Positions 10,663-19,295 of a stretch of 64,000 bases of DNA are shown here, in pieces. The DNA is taken from NCBI RefSeq assembly GCF_005222815.1, contig NZ_STGB01000003.1, positions 327,955-391,954 on the forward strand, read 5' to 3'. Each line of letters starts with the position of its first letter. The stretch's first letter is position 1. Source of the stretch: Roseomonas sp. AR75. GTDB lineage: Bacteria > Pseudomonadota > Alphaproteobacteria > Acetobacterales > Acetobacteraceae. A model generated the notes under the pieces. That model worked only from the letters and a program-made list of their open reading frames with translations. It made no database searches and was not told the DNA's origin. The translations under genes were made by a program, and so were the position numbers.

Positions 10663-10950
10663 ATGGCCGGACGCCGGCCGGGCGCGGCGAGCTACGCGAC
10701 GCTCGCCTGGCAGTCCGGCTGGGTCTTCGCGCTGCGCAGCGCCCAGCTCTGGGCCGAGCCGGTCGGCGCCAGCGTGGCGCTGGCCGAGATGGCCTTCGAG
10801 AAGCAGCAGGCCTTCGCCGCCGGGGCGCTCGCCGCCAGCCGCGCGGCGCTGGCCGGCACCCGGCCCGACCTGGTCGCGGCCGCCGCCCTGCAGCCCGCGC
10901 GCAAGCGGGTCGCTGCCAACCTGCGCCAACTCACGCGCAAGCGGAGTTGA
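10663..10950 (+). CDS. Small helical hypothetical protein, phasin-like composition
   Basis: A 95-residue, Ala/Arg/Leu-rich product starting 5 nt after the peroxiredoxin stop, with GAGGCGG inside the preceding codons as a possible ribosome binding site. It has two Trp near the N-terminus, a long predicted amphipathic helix without Gly/Pro breaks, and a basic C-terminus (QLTRKRS). The pattern resembles short phasins or DUF proteins that coat granules, but I do not recognise a family. Tight spacing and same-frame coding statistics make it a plausible gene; function is unassigned. Confidence 0.6.
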   Translation: MAGRRPGAASYATLAWQSGWVFALRSAQLWAEPVGASVALAEMAFEKQQAFAAGALAASRAALAGTRPDLVAAAALQPARKRVAANLRQLTRKRS

Positions 10951-11019
10951 TCCGGCGCAAGGCACAAGCCCGCCGGCATCGTTCATGCTGTCCCTCCAAG
11001 CCCGGATGGGGAGGGGCGG

Positions 11020-12057
11020 ATGGACGGGCCGAGGCAGGACGATCCCTGGGCCGTGGAGCCCGGCGCCTTTGCAGGCTGCACCGATCCTGCGGACCGGCTG
11101 CGCTTCCTGCTGACCTATGCCGTGCTGGCCCCTTCGAGCCACAACACCCAGCCCTGGCGCTTCCGCCTGCATGGCGGCGCGCGGCTGGACCTGCTGGCGG
11201 ACCGGGAACGCGCCCTGCCGGTGGTGGACCCGGATGACCGGGAACTGACCATCTCCTGCGGCGCCGCGCTCGCCAATCTGCGCTGCGCCGCCGCGGCGCT
11301 CGGCGAGGCGCTGGAGGTCGCGGCGCTGCCCGACCCCGCCGAGCCGGACCTTCTCGCCCGCATCACCGCGCGCGGCCCCTGCCCGCCGGCGGCCAGGATG
11401 GCGCGGCTGCTGCGCGCGATCACCGCGCGGCACACCAGCCGACAGGCCTTCGAGCCTGAGCCCGTGCCGGCGACGCTGCGCGAGGAGGCCATCGCCGCAG
11501 CCGAGCAGGATGGCGACACCTGGCTGCACTGGGTCGAGTCTCCCGCCCAGCGCCAGGCCATCGCGCGGCTGGTGGCGGAGGGCGACCGGGTGCAGATGGC
11601 CGACCCCGCCTTCCGGCAGGAGCTGGCAAGGTGGATCCGCTCGCGCCACAGCGGCACGCAGGATGGCATCTCCGCCGCCGGCTTCGGCCTGCCCGATCTG
11701 CTCTCCGGCGGCATGGCGCTGCTGCTGCGGCGCTTCGACCTCGGCGATGGCCAGGCGGCCCGGGACGCCGCGCTGGCGGAGGGCGCGCCGGCGCTGGCGG
11801 TGCTCGCCACGCCCGGCGATACGCCGCGCGACTGGCTGGCAGCGGGGGAGGCGCTGGAGCGGATGCTGCTGACGCTCACCGCCGGCGGGCTCTCCGCCTC
11901 CTACCTGAACCAGGCCGTCGAAGTGCCGGCGCTGCGCCTGCGTCTGGCGGCCACGGTGGGCGCGGCCGTGCCGCAGCTTCTGCTGCGGATCGGCCGCGGC
12001 GAGAGGCCTTCGCCCAGCGCGCGCCGGCCAGTCGCGGCCGTGCTCGACGAGACCTGA
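11020..12057 (+). CDS. Nitroreductase-superfamily protein, Acg-like
   Basis: A 345-residue protein of the FMN-type nitroreductase superfamily, closest in layout to the mycobacterial Acg/Rv2032 group. It has the N-terminal motif LAPSSHNTQPWRF, the RHTSRQAFEPEPV segment near residue 137 and TAGGLSASYLNQ near residue 290. Acg-like proteins have duplicated nitroreductase halves and a lid that closes the active site; they are thought to bind FMN without ordinary reductase activity (family knowledge). The ATG at 11020 follows GGGGAGGGG. It stands alone in transcription on the plus strand. The physiological role is unknown. Confidence 0.85.
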   Translation: MDGPRQDDPWAVEPGAFAGCTDPADRLRFLLTYAVLAPSSHNTQPWRFRLHGGARLDLLADRERALPVVDPDDRELTISCGAALANLRCAAAALGEALEVAALPDPAEPDLLARITARGPCPPAARMARLLRAITARHTSRQAFEPEPVPATLREEAIAAAEQDGDTWLHWVESPAQRQAIARLVAEGDRVQMADPAFRQELARWIRSRHSGTQDGISAAGFGLPDLLSGGMALLLRRFDLGDGQAARDAALAEGAPALAVLATPGDTPRDWLAAGEALERMLLTLTAGGLSASYLNQAVEVPALRLRLAATVGAAVPQLLLRIGRGERPSPSARRPVAAVLDET

Positions 12058-12153
12058 CACCGCCAGGGCTTCCGTCGGCGCCGCGGCCCGCGTAGGGCTC
12101 ATGCTGCGCTGCGGCATTGAACCCGCGCCGCCGCATGCATCGGCAGGGAGAGG

Positions 12154-12369
12154 ATGATGGACGAGCGCAGGATCTGGGTCGTGTGGGGCGGCGTCTTCAC
12201 CGACACGAGCTTCACGCGTCTCGACCCGGGCACGGAGGAGCTGCACGGCCCCTTCCACGACCTGGCGACGGCCGAGCGCGCCTGGCGCGACCACATGCGC
12301 CGCAAGGTGGACATCGCGACCCATCGTCTGTTCGTGATGGAGGCGCGGCCGACCGCCTCGGTGGCCTGA
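12154..12369 (+). CDS. DUF4170 family small protein
   Basis: A 71-residue cytoplasmic protein with the DUF4170 pattern: a short beta strand WVVWGGVFTDTSFTRL, an acidic turn GTEELHGPF, then a helix with AERAWRDHMRRKVD. The family is common in alphaproteobacteria and has no assigned function. Two ATG codons lie in tandem at 12154 and 12157; GGGAG at 12146-12150 is better spaced for the second. No neighbour suggests a pathway. Confidence 0.8.
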   Translation: MMDERRIWVVWGGVFTDTSFTRLDPGTEELHGPFHDLATAERAWRDHMRRKVDIATHRLFVMEARPTASVA

Positions 12370-12447
12370 CCGCCCCCTGGCGCCCGGCCCGGCACTCCCG
12401 CAGGATGTTGCGCCGGCGCGGTGTCGCCGGGCGGGAGGGAATGTCGG

Positions 12448-13386
12448 ATGCGCAAGCTGGTGATGCTGCTCGCCTGCCTGGTCTGGGCGGCGCCGGCCTG
12501 GGCCTGGCCGGACCGGCCGATCCAGGTGATCGTGCCCTTCCCGGCCGGCGGCGTGGTGGATGTGCTGGCCCGCGGCATGGCCCAGGCGCTGTCGGAGAAG
12601 CTCGGCACGGGCGTCGCGGTGGTGAACCGGGACGGCGCGGCGGGCTCGATCGGCGCGCGCGCTGTCGCCCAGGCGCGGCCCGACGGCTACACCCTGCTCT
12701 TCACGCCGAACGGTCCGATCGCGACCCAGCCGCAACTGCTGCGCGACGCCGGCTATTCGATGGCGAGCTTCCAGCCGATCTGTCAGGTCTTCGCCGGCTA
12801 CTTCTTCTTCGTCGCCGGCCGCGACGGCCCGCCCACGGCACGCGAGGCCATCGCCGCCGCGCGCGCGGCACCGGGCACGCTGGCCTTCGCCTTCGGCGGC
12901 GTCGGCACCGCACCCTATTGGGGCATGCTGGCCCTGCAGCGCGCCGCAGGCGTGGAGTTCAACGGCATCACCTTCCGCGGCGACCCGCCGATCGCCACCG
13001 CCCTGCTCGGCGGCGAGATCCCGCTGGCGGTGCTGGCGGGCGGCACCACCGCGGGGCTGGTGGGTCGCGTGCCGATCCTGGCCGCCCTGGCGCCGCAGCG
13101 CCTGCCCGACTTCCCGGACGTGCCGACCGCGCGCGAGCTCGGCCTCGATGTCGAGGAATCGCAGTTCGGCGGCCTGCTGGCCCCGGCCGGGCTGCCGGCG
13201 CCGATCCTGCAGCGGCTGGAGGCCGAATGCGCCGCGGTGGCGAGCGACGCGCGCGTGACGCAGACGCTGCGCACCGCCCGGTTCTCCCCGGTGCAGCGCA
13301 ACGCGGCCGGCTTCGCCGCCGCGCTGGCCGCGGAAGCAGAGGCGAAGCGCCCGCTGATCGCTGCGGCGGGGCTCAGGCCGCAATAG
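12448..13386 (+). CDS. Bug/TctC-type tripartite tricarboxylate transporter substrate-binding protein
   Basis: Periplasmic solute-binding protein of 312 residues. A signal peptide (residues 1-20, ending AWA) precedes the mature start WPDRPIQVIVPFPAGGVVDVLAR, the hallmark of the Bug family, followed by GAAGSIGARAVAQARPDGYTL and the later PDVPTARELG. Bug proteins bind carboxylates or other small anions, and most genomes of this type carry many without an adjacent membrane component, as here: no tctA or tctB is nearby. The ATG at 12448 has GGGAGGGA upstream. A second Bug gene ends 6 nt beyond its stop on the opposite strand. Confidence 0.93.
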   Translation: MRKLVMLLACLVWAAPAWAWPDRPIQVIVPFPAGGVVDVLARGMAQALSEKLGTGVAVVNRDGAAGSIGARAVAQARPDGYTLLFTPNGPIATQPQLLRDAGYSMASFQPICQVFAGYFFFVAGRDGPPTAREAIAAARAAPGTLAFAFGGVGTAPYWGMLALQRAAGVEFNGITFRGDPPIATALLGGEIPLAVLAGGTTAGLVGRVPILAALAPQRLPDFPDVPTARELGLDVEESQFGGLLAPAGLPAPILQRLEAECAAVASDARVTQTLRTARFSPVQRNAAGFAAALAAEAEAKRPLIAAAGLRPQ

Positions 13387-13392
13387 CGGCCC

Positions 13393-14376
13393 TCAGCCTT
13401 CCGCCAGCCCGGCGCGGTCCACGACCTCCTTCCACATCGGCACCTCCTGCCGCAGCAGCGCGGCGAGCGGTGCCGGCCCGTCGAGCAGCAGACGCCCGCC
13501 CGATTCCCGCAGCCGCTGTGCGAGCAGCGAACCCTCGGCGAGCGGCGCGACCTCCTTCGCCAGCAGCTCCACCACCTCGGGCGGCGTGCCGCGCGGGCCG
13601 AACATCGCGTACCAGATCTGCATGTCGTAGCCCGGCACCGCCTCCGCGATCGCCGGCACCTCCGGCAGCGCCGGCGTCCGCTGCGCCGAGGTGACGCCGA
13701 GGCCGAGCAGGCGGCCCTCCTTCACGTGACGCATGCCCTCGATGAGGCCGGTCACGACCATGTCGATGTCGCCGGCGTAGAGCGCGTTCATCGCGGGGGC
13801 CGTGCCGCGATAGGGCACGTGCAGCAGGTCGATGCCGGCCCGCACCTTCAGCAGCTCGCTCGCCAGATGCGTGGTGGAGCCGGTGCCGGAGGAGGAAACG
13901 GTGATCCGCCCGGGCTCCGCCTTCGCACGCTCGAGCAGTTGCGCCAGGTCGCGCACCTTGCCATCCGGCCGCGCAAGGAACACCAGCGGCACTTCCGAGA
14001 CGCGCGTGATCGGCACGAGGTCCGTGAAGGGATCGTAGCCGGGGTTGCGCATGATTGCCGGCAGGATCGCAACGGAGCCGGTGGTGACCACGAAGGTGTG
14101 GCCGTCATTGGCCGAGAGCATCGCCTGCAGCCCGATCGCGCCGCCGGCGCCGGGCTTCGGCTCGACCAGCACGGGACGGCCGAAGCGCGTGCCGAGATGC
14201 TCCGCGATGAAGCGCGTCGGCACCTCCACCGGTCCGCCCGGCGCGAAGGGCACGATGAAGCGCACCTGGCGCGACGGCCAGCCGGAGGCCGAGGCGACCT
14301 GCGCGCGCGCCAGCGAGGGCAAGGCCAGCGCCGGCAGCGCGGCGAGCAAGACACGTCGAGCGAGCGGCTGGGTCAC
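13393..14376 (-). CDS. Bug/TctC-type tripartite tricarboxylate transporter substrate-binding protein
   Basis: A 327-residue periplasmic receptor with a signal peptide containing a twin Arg (LARRVLLAALPALALP, cleavage near ARAQ). The mature protein starts WPSRQVRFIVPFAPGGPVEVPTR, then PGAGGAIGLQAML, HVPYRGTAPAMNALYAGDIDM and PEVPAIAEAVPGY, all Bug family features. It is convergent with the other Bug gene; the two proteins are different sequences rather than a recent duplication. No transporter membrane genes are in the window. Ligand unknown. Confidence 0.93.
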   Translation of the reverse strand: MTQPLARRVLLAALPALALPSLARAQVASASGWPSRQVRFIVPFAPGGPVEVPTRFIAEHLGTRFGRPVLVEPKPGAGGAIGLQAMLSANDGHTFVVTTGSVAILPAIMRNPGYDPFTDLVPITRVSEVPLVFLARPDGKVRDLAQLLERAKAEPGRITVSSSGTGSTTHLASELLKVRAGIDLLHVPYRGTAPAMNALYAGDIDMVVTGLIEGMRHVKEGRLLGLGVTSAQRTPALPEVPAIAEAVPGYDMQIWYAMFGPRGTPPEVVELLAKEVAPLAEGSLLAQRLRESGGRLLLDGPAPLAALLRQEVPMWKEVVDRAGLAEG

Positions 14377-14473
14377 GTGGCGGCTTCCTCCATCGGCGCG
14401 CCTTCTGGCGTGCCTTTCGCAACGGATCAGACCTGCCCGTCCTCTCGGCTGTCAACTCAGAGCGAACAACAGA

Positions 14474-15145
14474 TCACGCGGTCTCGAAGTGCCTTACACG
14501 CTGAACGTCGTTCAGAATGAGCGAAATCTCCGACGCGAGGAGGCGGGCAGCTTCGAACGTCAGCCCCTCAATCTGACCAACGAATGCGGAGCCTTCGAAT
14601 ACAGCCTTGCGAGGCGCAGCAGACGCGCGGAACGCGCTGACCATGCGATCTACGACGGAGCGCTTGTTTGCCCGAACGAGCTTTCCATCTTCAGACGAAT
14701 CAACAGAAATCCAGTCCCAGTCCAACCGTGCGCGCTCTTTGCGCCTGCTTATGTAAACGTAGGGCGATCCGCGTTGTTCGCACGACCTGAACCAAGCATT
14801 CACGCCGGGAAGATCGCCAGCCTCGAACTCCCGCCAGGCGGGTGTAGGCAAGTCGGCTGACGCAAGTCTTTCAGCCAGAGCTGGGACGCTGAGAACGTCG
14901 TGGCCGAGCTCTCGCAAACGTCCTTCGAAACGAGACGTGTCTGGCCAAACGAGCAGGGGAACCTGCAGTGCCACGGCCATGCTGGCGAGGAGTGATGCGT
15001 GGCTCCGATAGCTGAGCAGCGAGGCTATCGCCTCGCTCAGGTGCGACGAGCCAACCTCGGGCAGTGCGCTCCGGCCGATTCGCTTAAGGTGTTCAACGTT
15101 TTCTGTGGTGACAGGGATCACACGCACGGGCTTCGCCTCTCGCAT
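14474..15145 (-). CDS. AT-richer gene of unknown family
   Basis: A 223-residue product I cannot place. The coding stretch is visibly lower in G+C (a sampled 60-nt stretch is about 52%) than its surroundings and uses codons avoided by neighbours, which suggests recent acquisition. It is soluble, without signal or membrane segments. The segment SSHLSEAIASLLSYRSHASL (about residues 33-52) loosely resembles a helix found near the start of uncharacterised proteins on mobile elements; this is from memory and weak. Later parts contain a tryptophan pair LDWDWISV and a C-terminal helix. The ATG at 15145 is one choice; the frame is open to 15193. No partner gene or repeat border is evident. Confidence 0.65.
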   Translation of the reverse strand: MREAKPVRVIPVTTENVEHLKRIGRSALPEVGSSHLSEAIASLLSYRSHASLLASMAVALQVPLLVWPDTSRFEGRLRELGHDVLSVPALAERLASADLPTPAWREFEAGDLPGVNAWFRSCEQRGSPYVYISRRKERARLDWDWISVDSSEDGKLVRANKRSVVDRMVSAFRASAAPRKAVFEGSAFVGQIEGLTFEAARLLASEISLILNDVQRVRHFETA

Positions 15146-15303
15146 GAAGGCCAGTGACCGCCGATTACACACGGACCGCGAGGGGACCGACAAAGATCAA
15201 ATTTAGATCGGCCCGTTTAACCCGGCGGCAGGTTCGGTGGGCAGCGCCGCGACGACATTAGGAACGCGCGCTGCCACGCGCAAGCAGATTGGGCTCTGCA
15301 GCT

Positions 15304-15747
15304 TCACCCCGCCAGCGCCTGCCGTGCCGCGGTCGCCAGCGCGTCCGCGCGTTCGTTCATCGGGTCGCCGGAATGGCCGCGCACCCAGCGCCAATCCACG
15401 TCATGCGGCGCGGCGGCGGCGAGAAGGCGCTGCCACAACTCGTAATTCGCCACCGGGTCGCGCGCGCTGTTGCGCCAGTTGTTGCGCACCCAGCCCTTCA
15501 CCCAGCGCTCCATGCCGTTGCGGACATATTCGCTGTCGGTGTGCAGCACCACGGAGCAGGGGCGCTTCAGCGCCTCCAGCGCGTTGATCGCCGCGGTCAG
15601 TTCCATGCGGTTGTTGGTGGTCGCGGCGTCATTGCCCGACAGCTCCTTCACCGTCGGGCCGTAGCGCAGGATTGCCGCCCAGCCGCCAGGGCCGGGATTC
15701 GGGCGGCAGCCGCCATCGGTCCAGATCTCGACGATATCCTCAGGCAC
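15304..15747 (-). CDS. rnhA: Ribonuclease HI
   Basis: Degrades the RNA strand of RNA-DNA hybrids. The 147-residue protein has the complete catalytic set Asp11 ([15 protein letters not shown]), Glu49 (NNRMELTAA), Asp71 ([10 protein letters not shown]) and Asp135 (NERADALA), plus the basic handle region [13 protein letters not shown]. The GTG start at 15747 overlaps the stop of thrB by 8 nt, so it is likely translated by coupling as the last gene of ispH-thrB-rnhA. Full typical length. Confidence 0.97.
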   Translation of the reverse strand: MPEDIVEIWTDGGCRPNPGPGGWAAILRYGPTVKELSGNDAATTNNRMELTAAINALEALKRPCSVVLHTDSEYVRNGMERWVKGWVRNNWRNSARDPVANYELWQRLLAAAAPHDVDWRWVRGHSGDPMNERADALATAARQALAG

Positions 15748-16720
15748 CCACAGCCTCCGGGCTCGCCGCAGCGGCGAAGAAACGCAGCTTGCGCAGGTAT
15801 TCCACCGGATCCTTCCGCGTCACCAGCGCACCGGGCGGCGTGTTGGTCCAGTCGAACAGGCGCGTCAGCAGGAAGCGGATCGCAGCCCCGCGGCACAGCA
15901 CCGGCAGCGCCGCGCGCTCCGCCGCCCAGAGCGGGCGCACGGCGGCATAGGCACCGATCAGCGCCCGCGCCTTGGTCACGTTGAAGGAGCCGTCCGGCTC
16001 GAAGCACCAGGCGTTGAGGCAGACCGCGACGTCATAGGCCAGCAGGTCGGTGCAGGCGAAGTAGAAGTCGATCAGCCCGGAAACCTGCGGCTTTCCGTCA
16101 GGCCCCGGCAGGAAGAACACGTTGTCGGGAAACAGGTCGGCATGGATCTGCCCGTCGGGCAGCGCGCTCGCCGCGGGCCAGGCCGCCAGGATCGCGGCCA
16201 GATGCGCGTCCAGCTCCGCCACCAGCCCCGGCGCCACCTCGTCGCCGCGCGCACGGCAGCCGTCGAGCAGTGGCGCCCAGCCCTTGGGTCCGAGCGCGTT
16301 GGGGCGGAACACCGGGAAGCCGCCGCCCGCCGTATGCAGGCGCCCCAGCGCCGCGCCGAGCGGAGCCAGGTGCTCCGGCCGCACCCGCCGCGGCCACACG
16401 CCTTCCAGGAAGGTGCAGATCGCCGCGGGCCGGCCGCAGAGGCTGCGCAGCGCCTCGCCGTCCCGTCCCTCCACCGGCGTCGGGCAGGGCACGCCGCGGA
16501 ACGCCAGATAGTCCATCAGCCCGAGGAAATAGGGCAGTTCCTTCGGATCCACCCGCTTCTCGTAGAGCGTCAGGATGAAGTCGCCGCGCGAGGTCCGCAG
16601 CGCGTAGTTGGAGTTCTCGACGCCCTCCGCGATGCCGCGAAAGGCCGTGAGTTCGCCCAGCTCGTATTCCGCCAGGAAGGCGCGCAGCGCCTCGTCCGAG
16701 ACCTCGGTGTAGACCGCCAT
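15740..16720 (-). CDS. thrB: Homoserine kinase (ThrB, choline-kinase-like type)
   Basis: Phosphorylates L-homoserine in threonine synthesis. The 326-residue protein is of the APH/choline-kinase fold used in alphaproteobacteria, not the GHMP kinase. Landmarks are the start [39 protein letters not shown], the catalytic loop [13 protein letters not shown] and [17 protein letters not shown] with the metal-binding Asp. It starts 8 nt downstream of ispH and its stop overlaps rnhA. The order ispH-thrB-rnhA is common in alphaproteobacteria. Confidence 0.95.
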   Translation of the reverse strand: MAVYTEVSDEALRAFLAEYELGELTAFRGIAEGVENSNYALRTSRGDFILTLYEKRVDPKELPYFLGLMDYLAFRGVPCPTPVEGRDGEALRSLCGRPAAICTFLEGVWPRRVRPEHLAPLGAALGRLHTAGGGFPVFRPNALGPKGWAPLLDGCRARGDEVAPGLVAELDAHLAAILAAWPAASALPDGQIHADLFPDNVFFLPGPDGKPQVSGLIDFYFACTDLLAYDVAVCLNAWCFEPDGSFNVTKARALIGAYAAVRPLWAAERAALPVLCRGAAIRFLLTRLFDWTNTPPGALVTRKDPVEYLRKLRFFAAAASPEAVGA

Positions 16721-16727
16721 GCGCGGC

Positions 16728-17720
16728 TCAGTCCGCCGCCAGCGTGTCGCGCGCGGTGCGCGGGGCCAGGCCGGGCGGCAGGCGGAAGGCGATGGTCTCC
16801 TCCGCCACGCGCACCTCCTCGACCGCAAGATCGAAGCGCCTGCGAAGCCGGTCGATCACCGCCTGCACCAGCGATTCCGGCGCGCTGGCGCCTGCGGTGA
16901 GGCCGATCGCGGCGCAGCCCGCGAAGCCGCCCGCGTCGAGGCTCTCGGGCTGCTCGACCAGCAGCGCGCCCGCCGCGCCGGCACGCTCCGCGACCTCCGC
17001 CAGGCGGCGCGAGTTGGAGGAATTCTGCGCTCCCACCACGATCACCCGCTCCGCCCCGCGCGCCACCAGCGCTTTCACCGCGGCCTGGCGGTTGGAGGTG
17101 GCGTAGCAGATATCCTCCTTGGCGGGCCCGGCGATGTCGGGGAAGCGCCGCGCCAGCACCGCGACGATGCCGGCGGTGTCGTCCACGGAAAGCGTGGTCT
17201 GGCTGCTCCAGGCGAGCGCGGCGCCGGCGGGCGGCTGCACCGCCTCGGCCTCGGCGACATCCTGCACGAGCGTCACGGCCCCTTCCGGCAACTGGCCCAT
17301 GGTGCCCAGCACCTCGGGGTGGCCTGCATGGCCGATCAGCAGAAGGTGGCGCCCGCGGGCATGCTGGCGCTCCACTTCCCGGTGCACCTTCGTCACCAGG
17401 GGGCAGGTGGCGTCGAGCGTGACAAGGCGGCGGCTGAGCGCCTCGCTCACCACGCTTTTCGCCACGCCATGGGCGCTGAAGATCACCGGGCGGCCGTCGT
17501 CGGGAATCTCGGACAGTTCCTCGACGAAGACGGCGCCGCGGGCGCGCAGGCCGTCCACCACATGGCGGTTGTGCACGATCTCGTGTCGGACATAGACGGG
17601 CGCGCCGTATCGGGCCAGCGCCTCCTCCACGATCCGCACGGCGCGGTCCACCCCGGCGCAGAACCCGCGCGGGGCGGCAAGCAGAAGGCGGAGCGGCGGC
17701 CTGGTGGCGGGCGGGATCAT
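16728..17720 (-). CDS. ispH: 4-hydroxy-3-methylbut-2-enyl diphosphate reductase
   Basis: Last step of the MEP isoprenoid pathway, giving IPP and DMAPP with an iron-sulfur cluster. The 330-residue protein has the three conserved cluster cysteines: Cys21 (PRGFCAGV), Cys106 (DATCPLV) and Cys205 ([10 protein letters not shown]), together with HEIVHN, FSAHGV and GAQNSSNS. Length is normal. It is first in the ispH-thrB-rnhA unit; a divergent lipoprotein gene begins about 150 nt away. Confidence 0.97.
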   Translation of the reverse strand: MIPPATRPPLRLLLAAPRGFCAGVDRAVRIVEEALARYGAPVYVRHEIVHNRHVVDGLRARGAVFVEELSEIPDDGRPVIFSAHGVAKSVVSEALSRRLVTLDATCPLVTKVHREVERQHARGRHLLLIGHAGHPEVLGTMGQLPEGAVTLVQDVAEAEAVQPPAGAALAWSSQTTLSVDDTAGIVAVLARRFPDIAGPAKEDICYATSNRQAAVKALVARGAERVIVVGAQNSSNSRRLAEVAERAGAAGALLVEQPESLDAGGFAGCAAIGLTAGASAPESLVQAVIDRLRRRFDLAVEEVRVAEETIAFRLPPGLAPRTARDTLAAD

Positions 17721-17869
17721 GCGCAGGGCGGCTTCGGCTCGGTCTCGGTCGCGGTGACGGTCTGGGCGGGCGGGGTTGGCCCTGGGCAGGCGGCGATGCG
17801 ATACCGGAGGGGATGGCGAAGCGCCAGACCCGGCGGCCGCTCCGGCAGCACGGAAGGATGGAGCATCGG

Positions 17870-18433
17870 ATGCGGCAGAAGTGGAACGGCAAGCGGGTGG
17901 CGTGGATGGCGGGGGCCGCCGGGGCGGTGCTGTCGCTGGCCGGCTGCGGCGGCGGCACCTCCAGCACGAGCCAGGCCCCCTGCCCGCGCATCGCCATCCT
18001 GGCGGATGGCGCCGACCTCACCCAGTTCCGGCCGGGCGCGCCGCGCGACCTGACCTCGATGGTGCTTGACGCCAGGATCATCGGTTTCGATGCGCGCTGC
18101 GACTTCGCCGGCCGCGACCGGCGGGCCGTGGAGGTGCGCGTCACCCCCCGCTTCGAAGCCGAGCGCGGCCCGGCGGCGCAGGGGCGCAGCGTGGAACTGC
18201 CCTGGTTCGTGGTGCTGAGCGACCCGGCCGACAGCGTGAACCTGGCGCGCGTCACCAGCGCCACCCAGGTCAGCTTCCCGGCCAATGTCGCCCGCGCCGT
18301 GGCCGCAGCCCGGCCCGCCGCGATCATGGTCCAGCCGGCCGAGGGCACGCAGGTGCGCGATTACCTCGTCCGAATCGCCTTCCAGCTCACCCCGGACGAC
18401 CTGGCCTACAACCGCCAGCGCGGACCGCGTTGA
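17870..18433 (+). CDS. Predicted lipoprotein of unknown function
   Basis: A 187-residue product with a short basic N-terminus, a hydrophobic stretch and the lipobox LAGC (about residues 24-27), so probably lipid-anchored in the periplasm. The mature part begins with a Gly/Ser/Thr linker, then a beta-rich domain with [19 protein letters not shown] and a second cysteine pair (CPRI, RCDF) that might form a disulfide. No named family is recognised. The ATG at 17870 has GAAGGATGGAG upstream; ATGs at 17858 and 17813 are possible. The stop overlaps the TTG start of the next gene, implying coupling. Confidence 0.75.
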   Translation: MRQKWNGKRVAWMAGAAGAVLSLAGCGGGTSSTSQAPCPRIAILADGADLTQFRPGAPRDLTSMVLDARIIGFDARCDFAGRDRRAVEVRVTPRFEAERGPAAQGRSVELPWFVVLSDPADSVNLARVTSATQVSFPANVARAVAAARPAAIMVQPAEGTQVRDYLVRIAFQLTPDDLAYNRQRGPR

Positions 18434-19002
18434 GGCGGCTGGTCTTCCTCACGCACCCCGAGGTCGTGATCGATCCGGCGGTGCCAGTGCCGGACTGGCA
18501 CCTTGCGCCGGACGGGATCGCGAAGCTCCGCCGCTTCGCCGCATCCGGCGGGATGGCGGGCATCGGCGCCGTCTGGGCGAGCACCGAATGCAAGGCGATC
18601 GAGACCGCCGGCATCCTGGCCGCTTCGCGCGGGCTCGGCGTGCGGGTGCGGGAGGATCTCGGCGAGAACGACCGCAGCGCCACGGGCTACCTGCCGCCGC
18701 CGGAGTTCCAGCGGATGGCGGATGCCTTCTTCGCCCGCCCGGAGGAGAGCGTGCGCGGCTGGGAGCGCGCGATGGATGCACAGGCGCGCATCGTCGGCGC
18801 CGTGCGCGCCGCCGTGGCGGAGACGCCCGAGGCCGGCGATATCCTGGTCGCCGCGCATGGCGGCGTCGGCGCCCTGCTGCGGGGGCATCTGCTGGGCGCG
18901 CCGATCTCCCGTGCGCTGGACCAGCCCGCGGCAGGCTGCTGGTTCGCGGTGGCGCTGCCGGAATGGCGGCTGCTGACGGCGGCGTGGCAGGCGCTCGGCT
19001 GA
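18430..19002 (+). CDS. Histidine phosphatase superfamily protein with altered RHG motif
   Basis: A 190-residue phosphoglycerate-mutase-like protein. The usual N-terminal RHG is replaced by LTHPEV: the catalytic His remains but the Arg and Gly are Thr and Pro. The second-half motif VAAHGGVGALL keeps its His, and STECKAIETAGILA corresponds to the helix after strand 2. Activity on a phosphoester is therefore plausible but not assured. The TTG at 18430 overlaps the lipoprotein gene stop (TTGA) and gives the correct length. The glycine riboswitch lies downstream. Confidence 0.8.
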   Translation: MRRLVFLTHPEVVIDPAVPVPDWHLAPDGIAKLRRFAASGGMAGIGAVWASTECKAIETAGILAASRGLGVRVREDLGENDRSATGYLPPPEFQRMADAFFARPEESVRGWERAMDAQARIVGAVRAAVAETPEAGDILVAAHGGVGALLRGHLLGAPISRALDQPAAGCWFAVALPEWRLLTAAWQALG

Positions 19003-19055
19003 GGTTGCCTCCGGCTTCCCCCTGAGTCATACCCGCCCATCCCGCAGATCCCGCG

Positions 19056-19247
19056 CGGGAGAGAGGTGCAGGGGCCGAGAGGCCCCGGCATCCGCCGAAG
19101 GCGCAACCGGCCCCCGGAAACGCTCAGGCAGAAGGGCCGCGCGGGTAGGGACCTCTGGAAAGACGCACCTCGAACGGGGCGCGGCACCGACGGAGTAAGG
19201 CAGCCCGCAGGGCGCCGAATCTCTCAGGTCACGGGACAGAGGGGGGC
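19056..19247 (+). promoter_or_regulatory. Tandem glycine riboswitch upstream of gcvTHP
   Basis: Two glycine aptamers in series. The first holds the typical CCGAAGGCGCAA, CGCTCAGGCAGAAGG and ACCTCTGGAAAGA blocks (about 19056-19162). The second holds CACCGACGGAGTAAGG, CCGAATCTCTCAGGTCA and GGGACAGAGGGG (about 19170-19247). The element ends about 50 nt before the GTG of gcvT. Glycine binding is expected to switch on the glycine cleavage operon. Limits are approximate because no folding was computed. Confidence 0.93.
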
Positions 19248-19295
19248 CACGGAAGACCCGACGCCATTCCGGCGGCGGGAGCCCATGGAGGCACC

